64,000 nucleotides of DNA from an uncultured Verrucomicrobiales bacterium (GCA_937928545.1 CALGJQ010000025.1:80257-144256), one strand, 5' to 3'. Positions 53,408 to 62,551 are shown, counted from the first letter of the stretch. Made by a program: numbers and translations. Notes: a model not told the origin generated them from the letters alone.

Positions 53408-55135
53408 CTACTCAACCGAAGCCATGTCACTCGCTTCCATCACTCCAAGAGCATGGTTTGCAAGGGCCATCAACTGGTTGTTGACGTCAGTGTAGAGCAT
53501 CTCGACTCGGATATCTCCTTCAGACATACGCTTCACCGCTTCCTTATTGAAGGATTTACGCATGGTGTTGGATTGCTCCTCAAGAGTCTTCACCGAAGTG
53601 ATCACCTCTGGCGGAGTCTGGCGAAGAAGGTAATTATCAACTGCTCCTAAGGCCTGACCGACCACCGAAGTAATCTGGCCAATCTGCTCCACCTGATGAT
53701 CGGTGAACTTGTAGCTCTTGTTGTATTTCTTCTCCGTCAGCTTCACGAGACGGTAAATACAATCGGTTGCTTCTTCCAACTCAGCGACAATCCGGATCAT
53801 CGCGGCGATATTTGAGGCATTGCTTGCGTTCATATCACGAGCGACACATTTCACGAGATACTCAGTGATATCCTGCATCATCAAGTCAGCCTCTTCCTCC
53901 ATATCCTTAAGGCGAGAAACCTCGGATGAGAGATCCGCAGAGGGATTGTCAAAGACGCTTTTGAAGCCCTTAAACATGTCGTTGGTGTGATGAGACATCT
54001 TACGAACGGCATCTTCTGCTTCGGCAATATTGAGTTCACCGAGATCAACAAGGTTTTGCGAAATGTAGCGGAGACGCGTTCGGTCACTATCAGACTCATT
54101 CTTCTCTGGGACCCACTTCTTAACGATTGCGGCAATTTGAGGAACAAACCAAATCAAGAGCAGAACGTTCGCAAGGTTGAAACAGGTGTGGAAAATGGCG
54201 GTTGCAAAGGCCACCTTGTTGGTCGCGAAATTATCTTTCGCCTCCTTCATCCCTTCCGGAAGAAGATCAGCAATCTTCCAGACTAAGGCCGTGAAGCCGA
54301 GGAAGACCACCAGCATCCATATCGTGCCTGCCACATTGAATAAGAAGTGAGCTCGAGCCGCTCGTTTCGCTTCGGTATTCGCACCAAGCGAAGCTAGCCA
54401 AGCAGTCACCGTCGTTCCGATATTTTCACCAAGAACAACCGCCGCTGAAATCTTAAAGGCTTCAAAAGAATCGGTTCCAAACCAACCGGCACTCGCACAA
54501 GTGATCGTGATCGCCATTGCAGCCGAGGAAGATTGAACCAAGAGAGTGAGAATGATGCCTGCGATCATAAACAGGACGTAGGTCAGATACCCCTTATTAC
54601 TCAAGAGGCCGATCCAGTACTGAATCGTGCTGATGACATCTTGGTCAGCTTTCACGCCTGACTTCAAATCTGGGACAGCACCTTTCAAGAGACCCAAGCC
54701 GAGGAAAAGCAAACCAAAGCCGAGGATGAACTCGCCCAAGGACTTCCACTTTCCCTTCCCTACAAAGAAAAGAGGAAAACCAACTCCAATGATAGGAACG
54801 GCAATCTTAGCGATACTAAATTTACCAACCCATGCGATGATCCATGCAGTGAGCGTGGTGCCTAAGTTGGCGCCCATGATCACCCCAATCGATTCGACAA
54901 GTGTCAGCAAGCCAACATTTACAAAGGAGACCACCAAAACCGTTGTCGCCGATGATGATTGAACAAGACCAGTCGTAAAAAGACCAGTGAGCACCCCTTT
55001 AAAACGGTTACCCGTAATCGAGGCGAGAGCAGCCCGCATACGCGCGCCAGCAAATTTCTGAACGCCTTCCGACATGACTTTCATGCCGAAAAGGAAAACA
55101 CCGAGAGCTCCGAGGATCTGAAGTATAGTGACCAT
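53408..55135 (-). CDS. Na+/Pi cotransporter with PhoU-like C-terminal domain
   Basis: 575 residues. NptA/YjbB-type: two inverted sets of helices carrying the family QSSS motifs (GLVQSSSATTVLVVSFVN at about 56-73 and LLVQSSSAAMAITI near 200), with GANLGTTLTAW and GENIGTTVTAWLA. The C-terminal 200 residues are helical with PhoU-like pairs (EDAVRKMSHHTNDMFKGF). These proteins move phosphate with sodium, in bacteria often outward. A perfect 28-bp palindrome lies 68 bases upstream and is a candidate control site. Confidence 0.92.
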   Translation of the reverse strand: MVTILQILGALGVFLFGMKVMSEGVQKFAGARMRAALASITGNRFKGVLTGLFTTGLVQSSSATTVLVVSFVNVGLLTLVESIGVIMGANLGTTLTAWIIAWVGKFSIAKIAVPIIGVGFPLFFVGKGKWKSLGEFILGFGLLFLGLGLLKGAVPDLKSGVKADQDVISTIQYWIGLLSNKGYLTYVLFMIAGIILTLLVQSSSAAMAITITCASAGWFGTDSFEAFKISAAVVLGENIGTTVTAWLASLGANTEAKRAARAHFLFNVAGTIWMLVVFLGFTALVWKIADLLPEGMKEAKDNFATNKVAFATAIFHTCFNLANVLLLIWFVPQIAAIVKKWVPEKNESDSDRTRLRYISQNLVDLGELNIAEAEDAVRKMSHHTNDMFKGFKSVFDNPSADLSSEVSRLKDMEEEADLMMQDITEYLVKCVARDMNASNASNIAAMIRIVAELEEATDCIYRLVKLTEKKYNKSYKFTDHQVEQIGQITSVVGQALGAVDNYLLRQTPPEVITSVKTLEEQSNTMRKSFNKEAVKRMSEGDIRVEMLYTDVNNQLMALANHALGVMEASDMASVE

Positions 55136-55202
55136 AATTTGAGAAGCCTCTTACTGGCGATTTTCAAGTCGTAAGGCCAGTCAAATCATCGCTCAAATGA
55201 CG

Positions 55203-55230
55203 TTTTTTGTGACAAATTTGTCACAAAAAA
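55203..55230. promoter_or_regulatory. perfect 28-bp palindrome upstream of Na/Pi cotransporter
   Basis: TTTTTTGTGACAAA and its exact reverse complement meet at 55216/55217, giving a spacerless 14+14 inverted repeat. It lies 68-95 bases upstream of the cotransporter start, in a 212-base gap. The core TGTGAC...GTCACA looks like a CRP/FNR-type site but with TGTGA and TCACA eight rather than six bases apart; it also contains TGTCA words as in Pho boxes. It lacks the form of a directed terminator, since T/A runs are part of the arms. Most likely an operator. Confidence 0.65.
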
Positions 55231-55347
55231 AAACTAGAATCGAGACCGCCATTCCAATTTTTTTTCCGGATGACTCCAGATGGGCACGCAAGCTTCCAAA
55301 CCCTTAAACGAGCAGGGCTTTAGAGACCTAGTTCAAGTGAACTGAGC

Positions 55348-57315
55348 CTAGCTAGGCTCAGTTTTGGCCGAAACCTCGAGTGGCGGCGCGGGAGGAGGAG
55401 GCGAAACTGTATCCTCCTGAGCACGAGCAGGGAAAACGGCATCTTTCCAAGTTTGCTTCCCGTTGTTTCCACTCACGGTATTTCCATCCTCGTTCGAGAT
55501 TTCGACTCCTTTCTCGAAAACAATTCCCGCCTCACCATTTTTGGTGATGCTGTTGTTCAATAACTCGATCCCTTTACTCTCCCGCTCGAAAAACATGCCT
55601 CCCAGAAGGTTTTCGTGAGCCGCACAATTCGAAATCTTAACGCCATTTGTCTCTGAGAAAAAGAAGCCTACTTCACGATTCCCTTCACTCCGCGACCGAT
55701 CGACGATCACCACTTCGGCAGGAGAAATTGCTAACAAACCTGAACGCCCATTCCCGGTAAAGACAGATTCGATCACCTGGCCGCTCGCTCCCTCCCAAAA
55801 ATCAACCCCGTGGTGGAGATTCTTTTCAGAAGTGACCTTATTTAAGACAACATGAGAACCTGAGCCAGTGACCGAAATACCATCCCAACCACAGTCGGTA
55901 AACTTGCTTAAGGTAATCCTCGCTTTTCCTCCGTTGATCACCGCGATGCCGTGACCGCTTGCGCGCGTCACCAGGAGATTATCCGCCTCCAAATCACCCC
56001 CATCGACAGCCACGATCGGAAAGCGTTCTTCATCGTTGACCAATCCAGTGTGGCGAAGCGTCAGCGAGGAAACCCGGACCTCATCAGAACTTGGATCGAC
56101 CGAAATCACCGCTCCAATATTTGCGGGACACTCGATAATAGTATCGCTCCGTCCCTCACCCACGAGATCAACCCCCTTTGGAATAAGCAAGGACTCTTGG
56201 TAAATGCCTTTCGACACAAACACCCGGTCGTTCTTCTCGGCATTTTTCAGGGCCTCGGTAATCGTAGAATAATCTCCGGGCACTTTGATGACCTTCCCGT
56301 AGGAAGACATCTTTTGATAAAGCTCACGGTTCTCTTTCGAGGGATAAATCTGCATCGCCTTTTCCACCAACTTGAGGGCTTCTGCCGAATAGGTTCCTCG
56401 ATCGAGTTCCTTAGCTTGCGCCACGAGCGCGCTCGCTTCCGCACGGCGTTCTTTCATCGACTCTTGAGCAGTTTCAAGCCGCTCCTGAATTATAGAGATC
56501 TTTGGATGCGAGGGATTTGCTTTCACCAAAGCATCGAGTTGATTCGTGGCCACTTCCCAATCTTCTTCGTCCATCGCTTTCTCGATCGACTTGACCATGA
56601 GAACGCTGCGGACTTGCATCTTACTTTCCTTAATCACGGACCGGATATCCGGAATCTTAGGATGATCAGGTTGAAGCTTTTCAACCTCCGAACAGAAACC
56701 CTCGGCTTCGCTCAGCTGGCCTGCCTCAAGAGCAGATTCGGCATTACTAATTAGAAAGGCGATTTGCTGCCCCCGCTCTTCGACCCGACGCTGTTTCACC
56801 AAGGCCAGCGACGCCTTTACTTTTTCCTCATCGACGCCTTCCGCCTTCATCAGCTCGACGATATTTTCAGCCTCATCCCAGCGACGTTTCTCGAGAGCCT
56901 CCTCAAAACGATCTTCCGTCTCGCGAAGATTCACGACATTTTTTCGGGTCCCAACCCCGCTCTTTTCCCATTGTTGATAGCCCCAGTATCCACCTCCAGC
57001 AAGCAGCGCCAAAACTAAGGCCCAGAGTAAAACACCCTTCCCTGATGATGATCCAGACGATGATTCTTTGGCAGGAGCTACCGCGACCTCTTTTCGATCT
57101 TCAGCAGCCATCCGGAGCACTTCGCGAAGCTCCTTCAGATCTTTTTCGTAACTAGCTCTTGCCGCCGGGTCTTTTGCCTCGGCGGCCATGCCTGCAAGAC
57201 GCATTTCGACCTCTTTCCAATGAGGGAGATAATTGGCAAGACGGTCGTCTGGCCCAAGGCCAAGCCTCTTGCGAGCTGCTTCTACAGTTAAAGGTTCTGA
57301 AGGAGGGTGATCCAC
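55348..57315 (-). CDS. membrane-anchored TPR/right-handed beta-helix protein
   Basis: 655 residues from GTG 57315. Cytoplasmic N-terminal ~90 residues (J-like helical, EKDLKELREVLRM), Ser-rich linker, one transmembrane helix at about 94-113, then about 200 residues of helical TPR-like repeats (DEAENIVELMKAEG, SEAEGFCSEVEKLQPDHP, EVATNQLDALVKANPSHP). Residues about 345-620 form a parallel beta-helix of PbH1 repeats (ISVTGSGSHVVLNKVTSEKN, then similar rungs). The tail is Pro-rich. Substrate binding or scaffolding in the periplasm is inferred; no catalytic residues of pectate lyases are evident. Confidence 0.82.
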   Translation of the reverse strand: MDHPPSEPLTVEAARKRLGLGPDDRLANYLPHWKEVEMRLAGMAAEAKDPAARASYEKDLKELREVLRMAAEDRKEVAVAPAKESSSGSSSGKGVLLWALVLALLAGGGYWGYQQWEKSGVGTRKNVVNLRETEDRFEEALEKRRWDEAENIVELMKAEGVDEEKVKASLALVKQRRVEERGQQIAFLISNAESALEAGQLSEAEGFCSEVEKLQPDHPKIPDIRSVIKESKMQVRSVLMVKSIEKAMDEEDWEVATNQLDALVKANPSHPKISIIQERLETAQESMKERRAEASALVAQAKELDRGTYSAEALKLVEKAMQIYPSKENRELYQKMSSYGKVIKVPGDYSTITEALKNAEKNDRVFVSKGIYQESLLIPKGVDLVGEGRSDTIIECPANIGAVISVDPSSDEVRVSSLTLRHTGLVNDEERFPIVAVDGGDLEADNLLVTRASGHGIAVINGGKARITLSKFTDCGWDGISVTGSGSHVVLNKVTSEKNLHHGVDFWEGASGQVIESVFTGNGRSGLLAISPAEVVIVDRSRSEGNREVGFFFSETNGVKISNCAAHENLLGGMFFERESKGIELLNNSITKNGEAGIVFEKGVEISNEDGNTVSGNNGKQTWKDAVFPARAQEDTVSPPPPAPPLEVSAKTEPS

Positions 57316-57377
57316 GGGCGGGAAATTGCCTCATTTCACTGCTTTGGCCAACCCCAAAACCGATGCTTTAGACATCC

Positions 57378-58142
57378 TTACCAAAGGCCGTATTTCCCAT
57401 AAACCATGGCAAACGCCGCCATACTTGAGTTGGCAACTGCGTGCATGACAACACAGGCAAGGAGGCTCTTGGTCTTAACCGCCACCCAGTAAGTGATTGA
57501 GCCATAGACCAATGCACCGGCCCAATCGAGAGGAGCATGAGCCAACATAAAGGCCAAGGTTACCACCACGAAGGAAATCAGAGCCGGTTTTCCAAACGGA
57601 ACCTTCCAATAATTCCCGTCCATATCGAGGAGGAACCTCATCAAGAAACCTCGCCAAAAAATCTCTTCCACCAGCGACACAATGATCACCGCACGCGTAA
57701 TTCGAAAAATAAGCGAAGCCCAATATGCCGCAGGATTTTCAAACACCCCCGGATCAAAGCCTTCATCTCGTGGAGCCAAGCCCGTGAGTTTCTGGAAAAA
57801 ACTATCCGGCTTCCCCGTCATCCCAAAGTGATCATAGAGCACGGTCGGCAAAAGCCAGAAACCAATCCCGACAAAGCCAGCGAACACTCCAATCCAAACT
57901 TTGTTACTCCAGCGAAATTCGTAGTGCTTCCAAAAAAACGCCAAGACGAGAGCACAGACAATCGTTTGAATAGGATAGAAAAGCTGCTCCGGCCAGTGAC
58001 GATACCATGGGGCATTGTCGTGCTCCCACAACATGGCTTCCCCCGCAAACTGGTAGATCAGATTAAAAATCATGAAGGCCGCGAAGGGCACCACGTAAGC
58101 ATAGGTGCGGTTCTCTCGCCAAATTTTCAGCTGATCAATCAT
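57378..58142 (-). CDS. CPBP intramembrane metalloprotease, exosortase-associated type
   Basis: 254 residues, about seven helices. CPBP (CAAX-protease/bacteriocin-processing) motifs: EE at 159-160 with R164 (VEEIFWRGFLMR), His202 (LAHAPLDWAG) and His234 (MHAVANSS). The overall pattern, including the N-terminal VVPFAAFMIFN and the FDPGVFEN loop, matches the CAAX-protease-related family that accompanies exosortase/PEP-CTERM systems (TIGR03008-like). It begins nine bases after the aminotransferase gene, in a minus-strand operon. Peptide substrates are unknown. Confidence 0.82.
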   Translation of the reverse strand: MIDQLKIWRENRTYAYVVPFAAFMIFNLIYQFAGEAMLWEHDNAPWYRHWPEQLFYPIQTIVCALVLAFFWKHYEFRWSNKVWIGVFAGFVGIGFWLLPTVLYDHFGMTGKPDSFFQKLTGLAPRDEGFDPGVFENPAAYWASLIFRITRAVIIVSLVEEIFWRGFLMRFLLDMDGNYWKVPFGKPALISFVVVTLAFMLAHAPLDWAGALVYGSITYWVAVKTKSLLACVVMHAVANSSMAAFAMVYGKYGLW

Positions 58143-58150
58143 GGGCTATT

Positions 58151-59317
58151 TTAGAGGGTGCCGATGTATCGCTCCATCGCGACCATTGCTTTTTTCAAAT
58201 CGTCCATCCCCGTAGCATAGCAGCACCGCAAAAAGCCCTCACCACAAGGCCCAAAGGCATCGCCCGGAACCGCTGCCACTTGCTCGGCCTCCAGCAAGCC
58301 CATCGCAAAATCCTTACTACTAAGCCCAAACTTCCGAATATCCGGAAAGACGTAAAAAGCCCCACCGGGAGAGTGACAATCGATCCCCATCCCATTGAGT
58401 TTTTCGACCAGAAAATCCCGACGCTGGCGATACTCGGTCTTCATCGGCTGATAAAGAGATTCCCCTCCATTCAGCGCCTCTAGTGCCGCCGCTTGACTCG
58501 TGATCGGCGCGCAAAGAATCCCATATTGGTGAATCTTCATCATCGCATCGATCAACTCTGGCGGTGCACAGGCGTAACCCAATCGGAAACCAGTCATCGC
58601 GAAAGCCTTCGAAAATCCATGCAACAAAATCGTCCGCTCACGCATTCCCGGAAGCGAAGCAATGCTCACATGCTCCTCATCATCGTAGCGGAGTTCGCTG
58701 TAAATTTCATCCGACAGCACAATGAGGTCATGCTCGATACAAAGCTTCGCAATCCCTTCCAAATCTTCCTGCGATGCCACCGCACCCGTCGGGTTCGTTG
58801 GGAAATTCAACATCACCACCTTCGTCTTCGGAGTGATCGCAGCCGCCAAGGCTTCAGGCTTGAGAGAAAAGCCATCCTCTTTGGTCGTCGCCACCGGAAC
58901 AGCCACCCCATGAGCCATGATGATGCTTGGTGAATATGAGACATAACAGGGCTCGTGATAAATCACCTCATCGCCCGGATTCAAAAGAGCGCGCAAAGCC
59001 AGATCAAGTGCCTCAGAAACCCCCACCGTGATCAGAACTTCACTCTTGGCATCGTAGGAAACATGGAAAAAACCATCCACGTATTCGGAAATTTTCTGAC
59101 GCAAGGTCAGGAGTCCCAGATTCGAGGTATAGCTCGTCTCACCTTTCTCGAGTGAATAAATCGCAGCCTCACGGATTGACCATGGCGTCGTGAAATCTGG
59201 CTCCCCCACCCCGAGTGAAATCACGTCATCACGCCCGATCACCAGTTCAAAAAAATCACGGATTCCCGAGCGAGGAATGGCATTCAGATGCTCGGCTAGT
59301 TTGGATTGAATTTCCAT
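58151..59317 (-). CDS. class I/II PLP-dependent aminotransferase
   Basis: 388 residues, fold type I. PLP Lys237 in LLHGFSKAFAMTGFRLGYA, the NPTNPTG-like NFPTNPTGAV, DEIYSEL and the GEPDFTTP segment show an aspartate/aromatic-type (PatA/AspC-like) aminotransferase. The Lrp-family regulator directly upstream (15 bases) suggests amino-acid-dependent control. Likely role: amino acid synthesis or breakdown by transfer to 2-oxoglutarate; the amino donor is not resolvable from sequence. Confidence 0.9.
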   Translation of the reverse strand: MEIQSKLAEHLNAIPRSGIRDFFELVIGRDDVISLGVGEPDFTTPWSIREAAIYSLEKGETSYTSNLGLLTLRQKISEYVDGFFHVSYDAKSEVLITVGVSEALDLALRALLNPGDEVIYHEPCYVSYSPSIIMAHGVAVPVATTKEDGFSLKPEALAAAITPKTKVVMLNFPTNPTGAVASQEDLEGIAKLCIEHDLIVLSDEIYSELRYDDEEHVSIASLPGMRERTILLHGFSKAFAMTGFRLGYACAPPELIDAMMKIHQYGILCAPITSQAAALEALNGGESLYQPMKTEYRQRRDFLVEKLNGMGIDCHSPGGAFYVFPDIRKFGLSSKDFAMGLLEAEQVAAVPGDAFGPCGEGFLRCCYATGMDDLKKAMVAMERYIGTL

Positions 59318-59332
59318 TTCTGATAGAGGGAG

Positions 59333-59812
59333 TTAGGGCGAAACAGGAAGCCGAGTTGGCTCATTTTCCTTCCCAAAAAAGAAACCATTTTCCTTATAGG
59401 ACTTCAGCCGGAAATGAGTGGCGGTCGAAATCACCCCCTCAATGGAACTCAATTTCTCAGAAACAAAGGCCGCCACCGAAACGAGATCGGAACCCTCGAC
59501 CAAAACCAAAAGATCATATCCTCCACTGATCAAGTAGCAGCTCGTCACCTGCTCAAACTGCGCGATCCTCTTGGCCTGTCGGTTAAAACCTCCACCTCTT
59601 TCTGGCGTAATTTTAACCTCAATAAAGGCATTTACTTGATCTCCCCCATCACGAGCGGGATCAACCATCGCTTGATAACCACTGATCGTCCCATCCGCTT
59701 CCCACTCCGCAATTTGAGCCTTCACCGCCTCTTCGCTTGAAGAAACTTGAGCTGCTAAATCAGAGTCGGACTGGCGCGCATTTCGCCTTAGGAGATCGAG
59801 GAGTTCGTTCAT
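59333..59812 (-). CDS. Lrp/AsnC-family transcriptional regulator
   Basis: 159 residues. N-terminal winged helix (NELLDLLRRNARQSDSDLAAQVSSS...IAEWEADGTISGYQAMVD), then a RAM/ligand-binding ferredoxin-like domain with the CYLISGGYDLLVLVEG segment. Lrp members bind amino acids and regulate amino-acid metabolism. Placed between pfkA and the aminotransferase, 15 bases from each, so it is co-transcribed and likely controls the aminotransferase or its own operon. Confidence 0.92.
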   Translation of the reverse strand: MNELLDLLRRNARQSDSDLAAQVSSSEEAVKAQIAEWEADGTISGYQAMVDPARDGGDQVNAFIEVKITPERGGGFNRQAKRIAQFEQVTSCYLISGGYDLLVLVEGSDLVSVAAFVSEKLSSIEGVISTATHFRLKSYKENGFFFGKENEPTRLPVSP

Positions 59813-59827
59813 AAAATTGGATAATAT

Positions 59828-60901
59828 TTAGTCGCCAAAGCACACCCCAATCGCGCGGGCCGCTTTCACCACTTCGGTGTCGGATTCTACTAGGCGCAGT
59901 TCCATCACCGCCTCCTTGATCGGCACTGAGCCCACATGATAACTGTGATAACTCACCATTTTGCCAAAGTCTCCTTCCGCTGCGAGTTGGGCTGCCATCA
60001 CCCCGAAACGCACACCCAAAATCCGGTCCAAGGGAGTCGGCGCGCCACCCCGTTGAATGTGACCTAAAGTCGTGCTACGAGTTTCCTTCCCCGTCAACTC
60101 TCCTACCTTCTTAGCAACCTGATCACCAATCCCACCCAAGCGGACTTCGCCACCGCAGTTTTCATCAATTGTCGTTAAATTGCCTTCTGGATTGATCGCC
60201 CCTTCGGCCACCACGATCAATGAACTGGTGTAGCCTTGAGCCTCTCGCAGTCGCAAATGTTCTGCCACCTTTTCATAAGAAAATGGAATTTCGGGAATGA
60301 GGATCACATTGGCCGCTCCTGCCATCCCACCCCAGAGGGCGATCCAACCAGCATGACGCCCCATCACTTCCAGAACCATCACACGCTTGTGGCTCTTCGC
60401 TGTCGTATAAAGACGGTCCAAGCCATCCACCACCGTGCTCACCGCACTATCGAAACCGAAGGTCATCGAGGTCGCCTTGAGATCATTATCAATCGTCTTT
60501 GGAACGCCGATGATTGGCCAACCTTGCTCATAAAGCTGGTGCGCGGTCGTCAATGAACCATCGCCACCAACCACAACGAGCGCTCCGATCTCAAGCTGAT
60601 CGAGAGTCTTCTTCGCACGATCCACAATCTCCTGCGGCACTTGCGCTACATTTCCCTCACCGACTTTAGCGGCAAAGTTTCCCTTATTGGTTGTTCCGAG
60701 AATCGTCCCACCCTCTTTTAAAATCCCCTCGGTATCCTTGGGCGTTAAAAAGGTGAAATCTCCCGGAGGCAGAAGCCCCTCAAATCCATCTCGAAACCCG
60801 ATGGTCTCCCACCCTTTAGCCGCGGCAGCACCGACGACGCCATGAATGACCGCATTGAGTCCGGGGCAATCGCCTCCGCAATTTAGAATTCCAATTCTCA
60901 T
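59828..60901 (-). CDS. pfkA: 6-phosphofructokinase (group III-like)
   Basis: 357 residues. Phosphorylates fructose-6-phosphate, the committed step of glycolysis. N-terminal GGDCPGLNAV binds phosphoryl donor, VVVGGDGSLTTA and GVPKTIDNDLKAT carry the catalytic loop, and MGRHAGWIAL completes the sugar site. The donor-determining pair reads Gly (GGDGS) plus Lys (PKTIDND), the mixed set seen in group III enzymes, where ATP use is usual although Lys is typical of PPi-dependent enzymes. ATP dependence is therefore likely but not certain. Confidence 0.93.
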   Translation of the reverse strand: MRIGILNCGGDCPGLNAVIHGVVGAAAAKGWETIGFRDGFEGLLPPGDFTFLTPKDTEGILKEGGTILGTTNKGNFAAKVGEGNVAQVPQEIVDRAKKTLDQLEIGALVVVGGDGSLTTAHQLYEQGWPIIGVPKTIDNDLKATSMTFGFDSAVSTVVDGLDRLYTTAKSHKRVMVLEVMGRHAGWIALWGGMAGAANVILIPEIPFSYEKVAEHLRLREAQGYTSSLIVVAEGAINPEGNLTTIDENCGGEVRLGGIGDQVAKKVGELTGKETRSTTLGHIQRGGAPTPLDRILGVRFGVMAAQLAAEGDFGKMVSYHSYHVGSVPIKEAVMELRLVESDTEVVKAARAIGVCFGD

Positions 60902-60928
60902 GTTTGTATAAAATGTGTGTGTAGAAAA

Positions 60929-61903
60929 TTACTTGGGCACTGGAACAGCGAGCAGCTCCGCGGCCTGATTCACCGGTGAACCTTGTTGACGCCAGCCTTC
61001 ATAAGCAGCCCATCCTTGTGTGATCAAGGTTTGAGTGATTCCCCAACGATCTCGGCTGCCCAAAGAAATCACGATCAGCCGACGTCCTGTCAAGCTTGTC
61101 GACCCATCGCTCTGCTTCTGCACGATCGATTTTTTTTCGGAACTCGTCGCTGCACAAGGCCCAGCCAAGACGGTATTTCCACTTTTAATGCCATTCACGC
61201 CCCCTTTCCCCACCATCGCGTGCGTATTGACCACCTTAAAGGACCTCTTTTGCCCACCCCGATAGCAGGAAACCGTCCGCTGCGACTGCTTGACGTAAAA
61301 TTGAAATCCCGTGTCCCGCATCGCATAAATTGCCAAACGCGCCATATCGCGCGCAGTCGAAGTCCCGCGCTGACTGGCGCTATCCATGCCATGTGGATTG
61401 GCAAACTTTGTCCGAGTCATCCCCAGCCCGCGCGCTAATTGATTCATTTCTGTCACAAAAGCCCCTTGCGGAGACCGTCCTCCCGCACGGCTCTGAATCG
61501 AGCGGCCCACATGCTCTGCCAAGGTAAAGGCCGCAACGTTATCCGAGCCAAGAAGCATGGAATACATCGCCTCACGGAGAGAAACTTGATCCCCTGGTAT
61601 CAAGCCCATTGGATTCGAGCCCCCCAGTGTGGCCGCTCCATTCGGAACCACCGCCTTTTGCGCCAAACTCGCCTTACTCAGCCTTGCCCAATCCAAAACC
61701 ACCATCGCGGTAGCAATCTTGCTAAGGCTCGCGACTGGACGCTTTTGATTCGCATTCAATTCGAGGAGGATCTTACCACTATAAGACTCCACCGCGATAT
61801 AGCTCTCACCAGCTCTCACAAAGGAGCTTAACGCAAATAAGCAGGCCATCGCCAAAATCGCGCAATTCGAAACAAATCGGGAGGGGGAAATCTGTCGGCT
61901 CAT
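60929..61903 (-). CDS. D-alanyl-D-alanine carboxypeptidase (peptidase S11)
   Basis: 324 residues from ATG 61903; a TTG at 61915 is in frame. Signal peptide MSRQISPSRFVSNCAILAMACLFALSSFVRA. Penicillin-binding-protein motifs: SxxK as SLSK (Ser59 is nucleophile in ATG numbering), SDN in LLGSDNVAAF and KSG (variant of KTG) in NGIKSGNTVLAG. Trims the terminal D-Ala of peptidoglycan stem peptides, which limits D,D-crosslinks and feeds L,D-transpeptidases such as the one at 49103. It lacks the C-terminal DacA-type beta domain. Together with pfkA downstream on the same strand. Confidence 0.93.
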   Translation of the reverse strand: MSRQISPSRFVSNCAILAMACLFALSSFVRAGESYIAVESYSGKILLELNANQKRPVASLSKIATAMVVLDWARLSKASLAQKAVVPNGAATLGGSNPMGLIPGDQVSLREAMYSMLLGSDNVAAFTLAEHVGRSIQSRAGGRSPQGAFVTEMNQLARGLGMTRTKFANPHGMDSASQRGTSTARDMARLAIYAMRDTGFQFYVKQSQRTVSCYRGGQKRSFKVVNTHAMVGKGGVNGIKSGNTVLAGPCAATSSEKKSIVQKQSDGSTSLTGRRLIVISLGSRDRWGITQTLITQGWAAYEGWRQQGSPVNQAAELLAVPVPK

Positions 61904-62051
61904 CAGGTGAAGCAAACTCTAGTGAATTCAAACTCTATGACAACTCTGAATCCCCATTCTAAAAGGCGGCCCAATCCTCTTAAAAAAATTCCCTCATCGT
62001 GACATTTTCCCATTGCCAAGAGGAGCGTTCTTCGGTGGAATGAAAGGCGTA

Positions 62052-62480
62052 ATGAGAAAGCTCCTATTGATCACCTTGGCACTCGCCTTCGCAGTGCCTG
62101 TCCAAGCAGACATCCAAGCCCCTCCAGGAACTAAGTATACTTCTTCCCGTAAGCTTGGCCGTGCCATTGCTAACATCATCTACGGAGTGGTCGAGATTCC
62201 TGAGCAAATCGTTCGCAAAACCAACGTTGACGGAAGCAAAGCTGGCTGGTCCCACGGTGTCGTTGACGGCACTCGCCGCGCCTTCAAGCGTATTGGCTAC
62301 GGCTTCTACGAGCTCGTAACCTTCCATTGCCCAACTTACCACGGCACTTTCAAGCCACCTTACACTCGTTGCGGAGCTGATGATCGCATCGAAATGAATC
62401 CTCGTGACGGTCTTTCCGAATTCCCGCCAGAGCTCGGTGCTGAGTCCTACTTCAGCCATTCTCGCTCACAGCGTTGGTAA
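62052..62480 (+). CDS. exosortase-system-associated protein (TIGR04073-like)
   Basis: 142 residues from ATG 62052 (ATG 62040 and TTG 62013 also in frame), with a signal peptide MRKLLLITLALAFAVPVQA. The body KYTSSRKLGRAIANIIYGVVEIPEQIVRK, split here into two words, and KRIGYGFYELVTFHCPTYHGTFKPPYT match the small secreted family named for co-occurrence with exosortase. Function unknown. No exosortase or PEP-CTERM target is visible in this window, but a CPBP-type protease of the same system lies 4 kb upstream. Confidence 0.82.
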   Translation: MRKLLLITLALAFAVPVQADIQAPPGTKYTSSRKLGRAIANIIYGVVEIPEQIVRKTNVDGSKAGWSHGVVDGTRRAFKRIGYGFYELVTFHCPTYHGTFKPPYTRCGADDRIEMNPRDGLSEFPPELGAESYFSHSRSQRW

Positions 62481-62506
62481 ATCCCTCTGGATTTCAAATC
62501 CTTTCC

Positions 62507-62536
62507 AAAAGCTGACTTCTCCGGAAGTCAGCTTTT
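62507..62536 (+). terminator. intrinsic terminator after TIGR04073-like gene
   Basis: A 13-bp stem AAAAGCTGACTTC (62507-62519) pairs with 62524-62536 around the UCCG loop, followed by T residues. It lies 27 bases after the stop codon. Confidence 0.9.
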
Positions 62537-62551
62537 TTTTGCTCATTCACC

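Noticed and set aside
55203..55230. Bidirectional terminator
   Set aside because: The T/A runs are part of the palindrome arms, the stem is AT-rich, and no transcript clearly needs to end there except the one 118 bases away; an operator is more likely.
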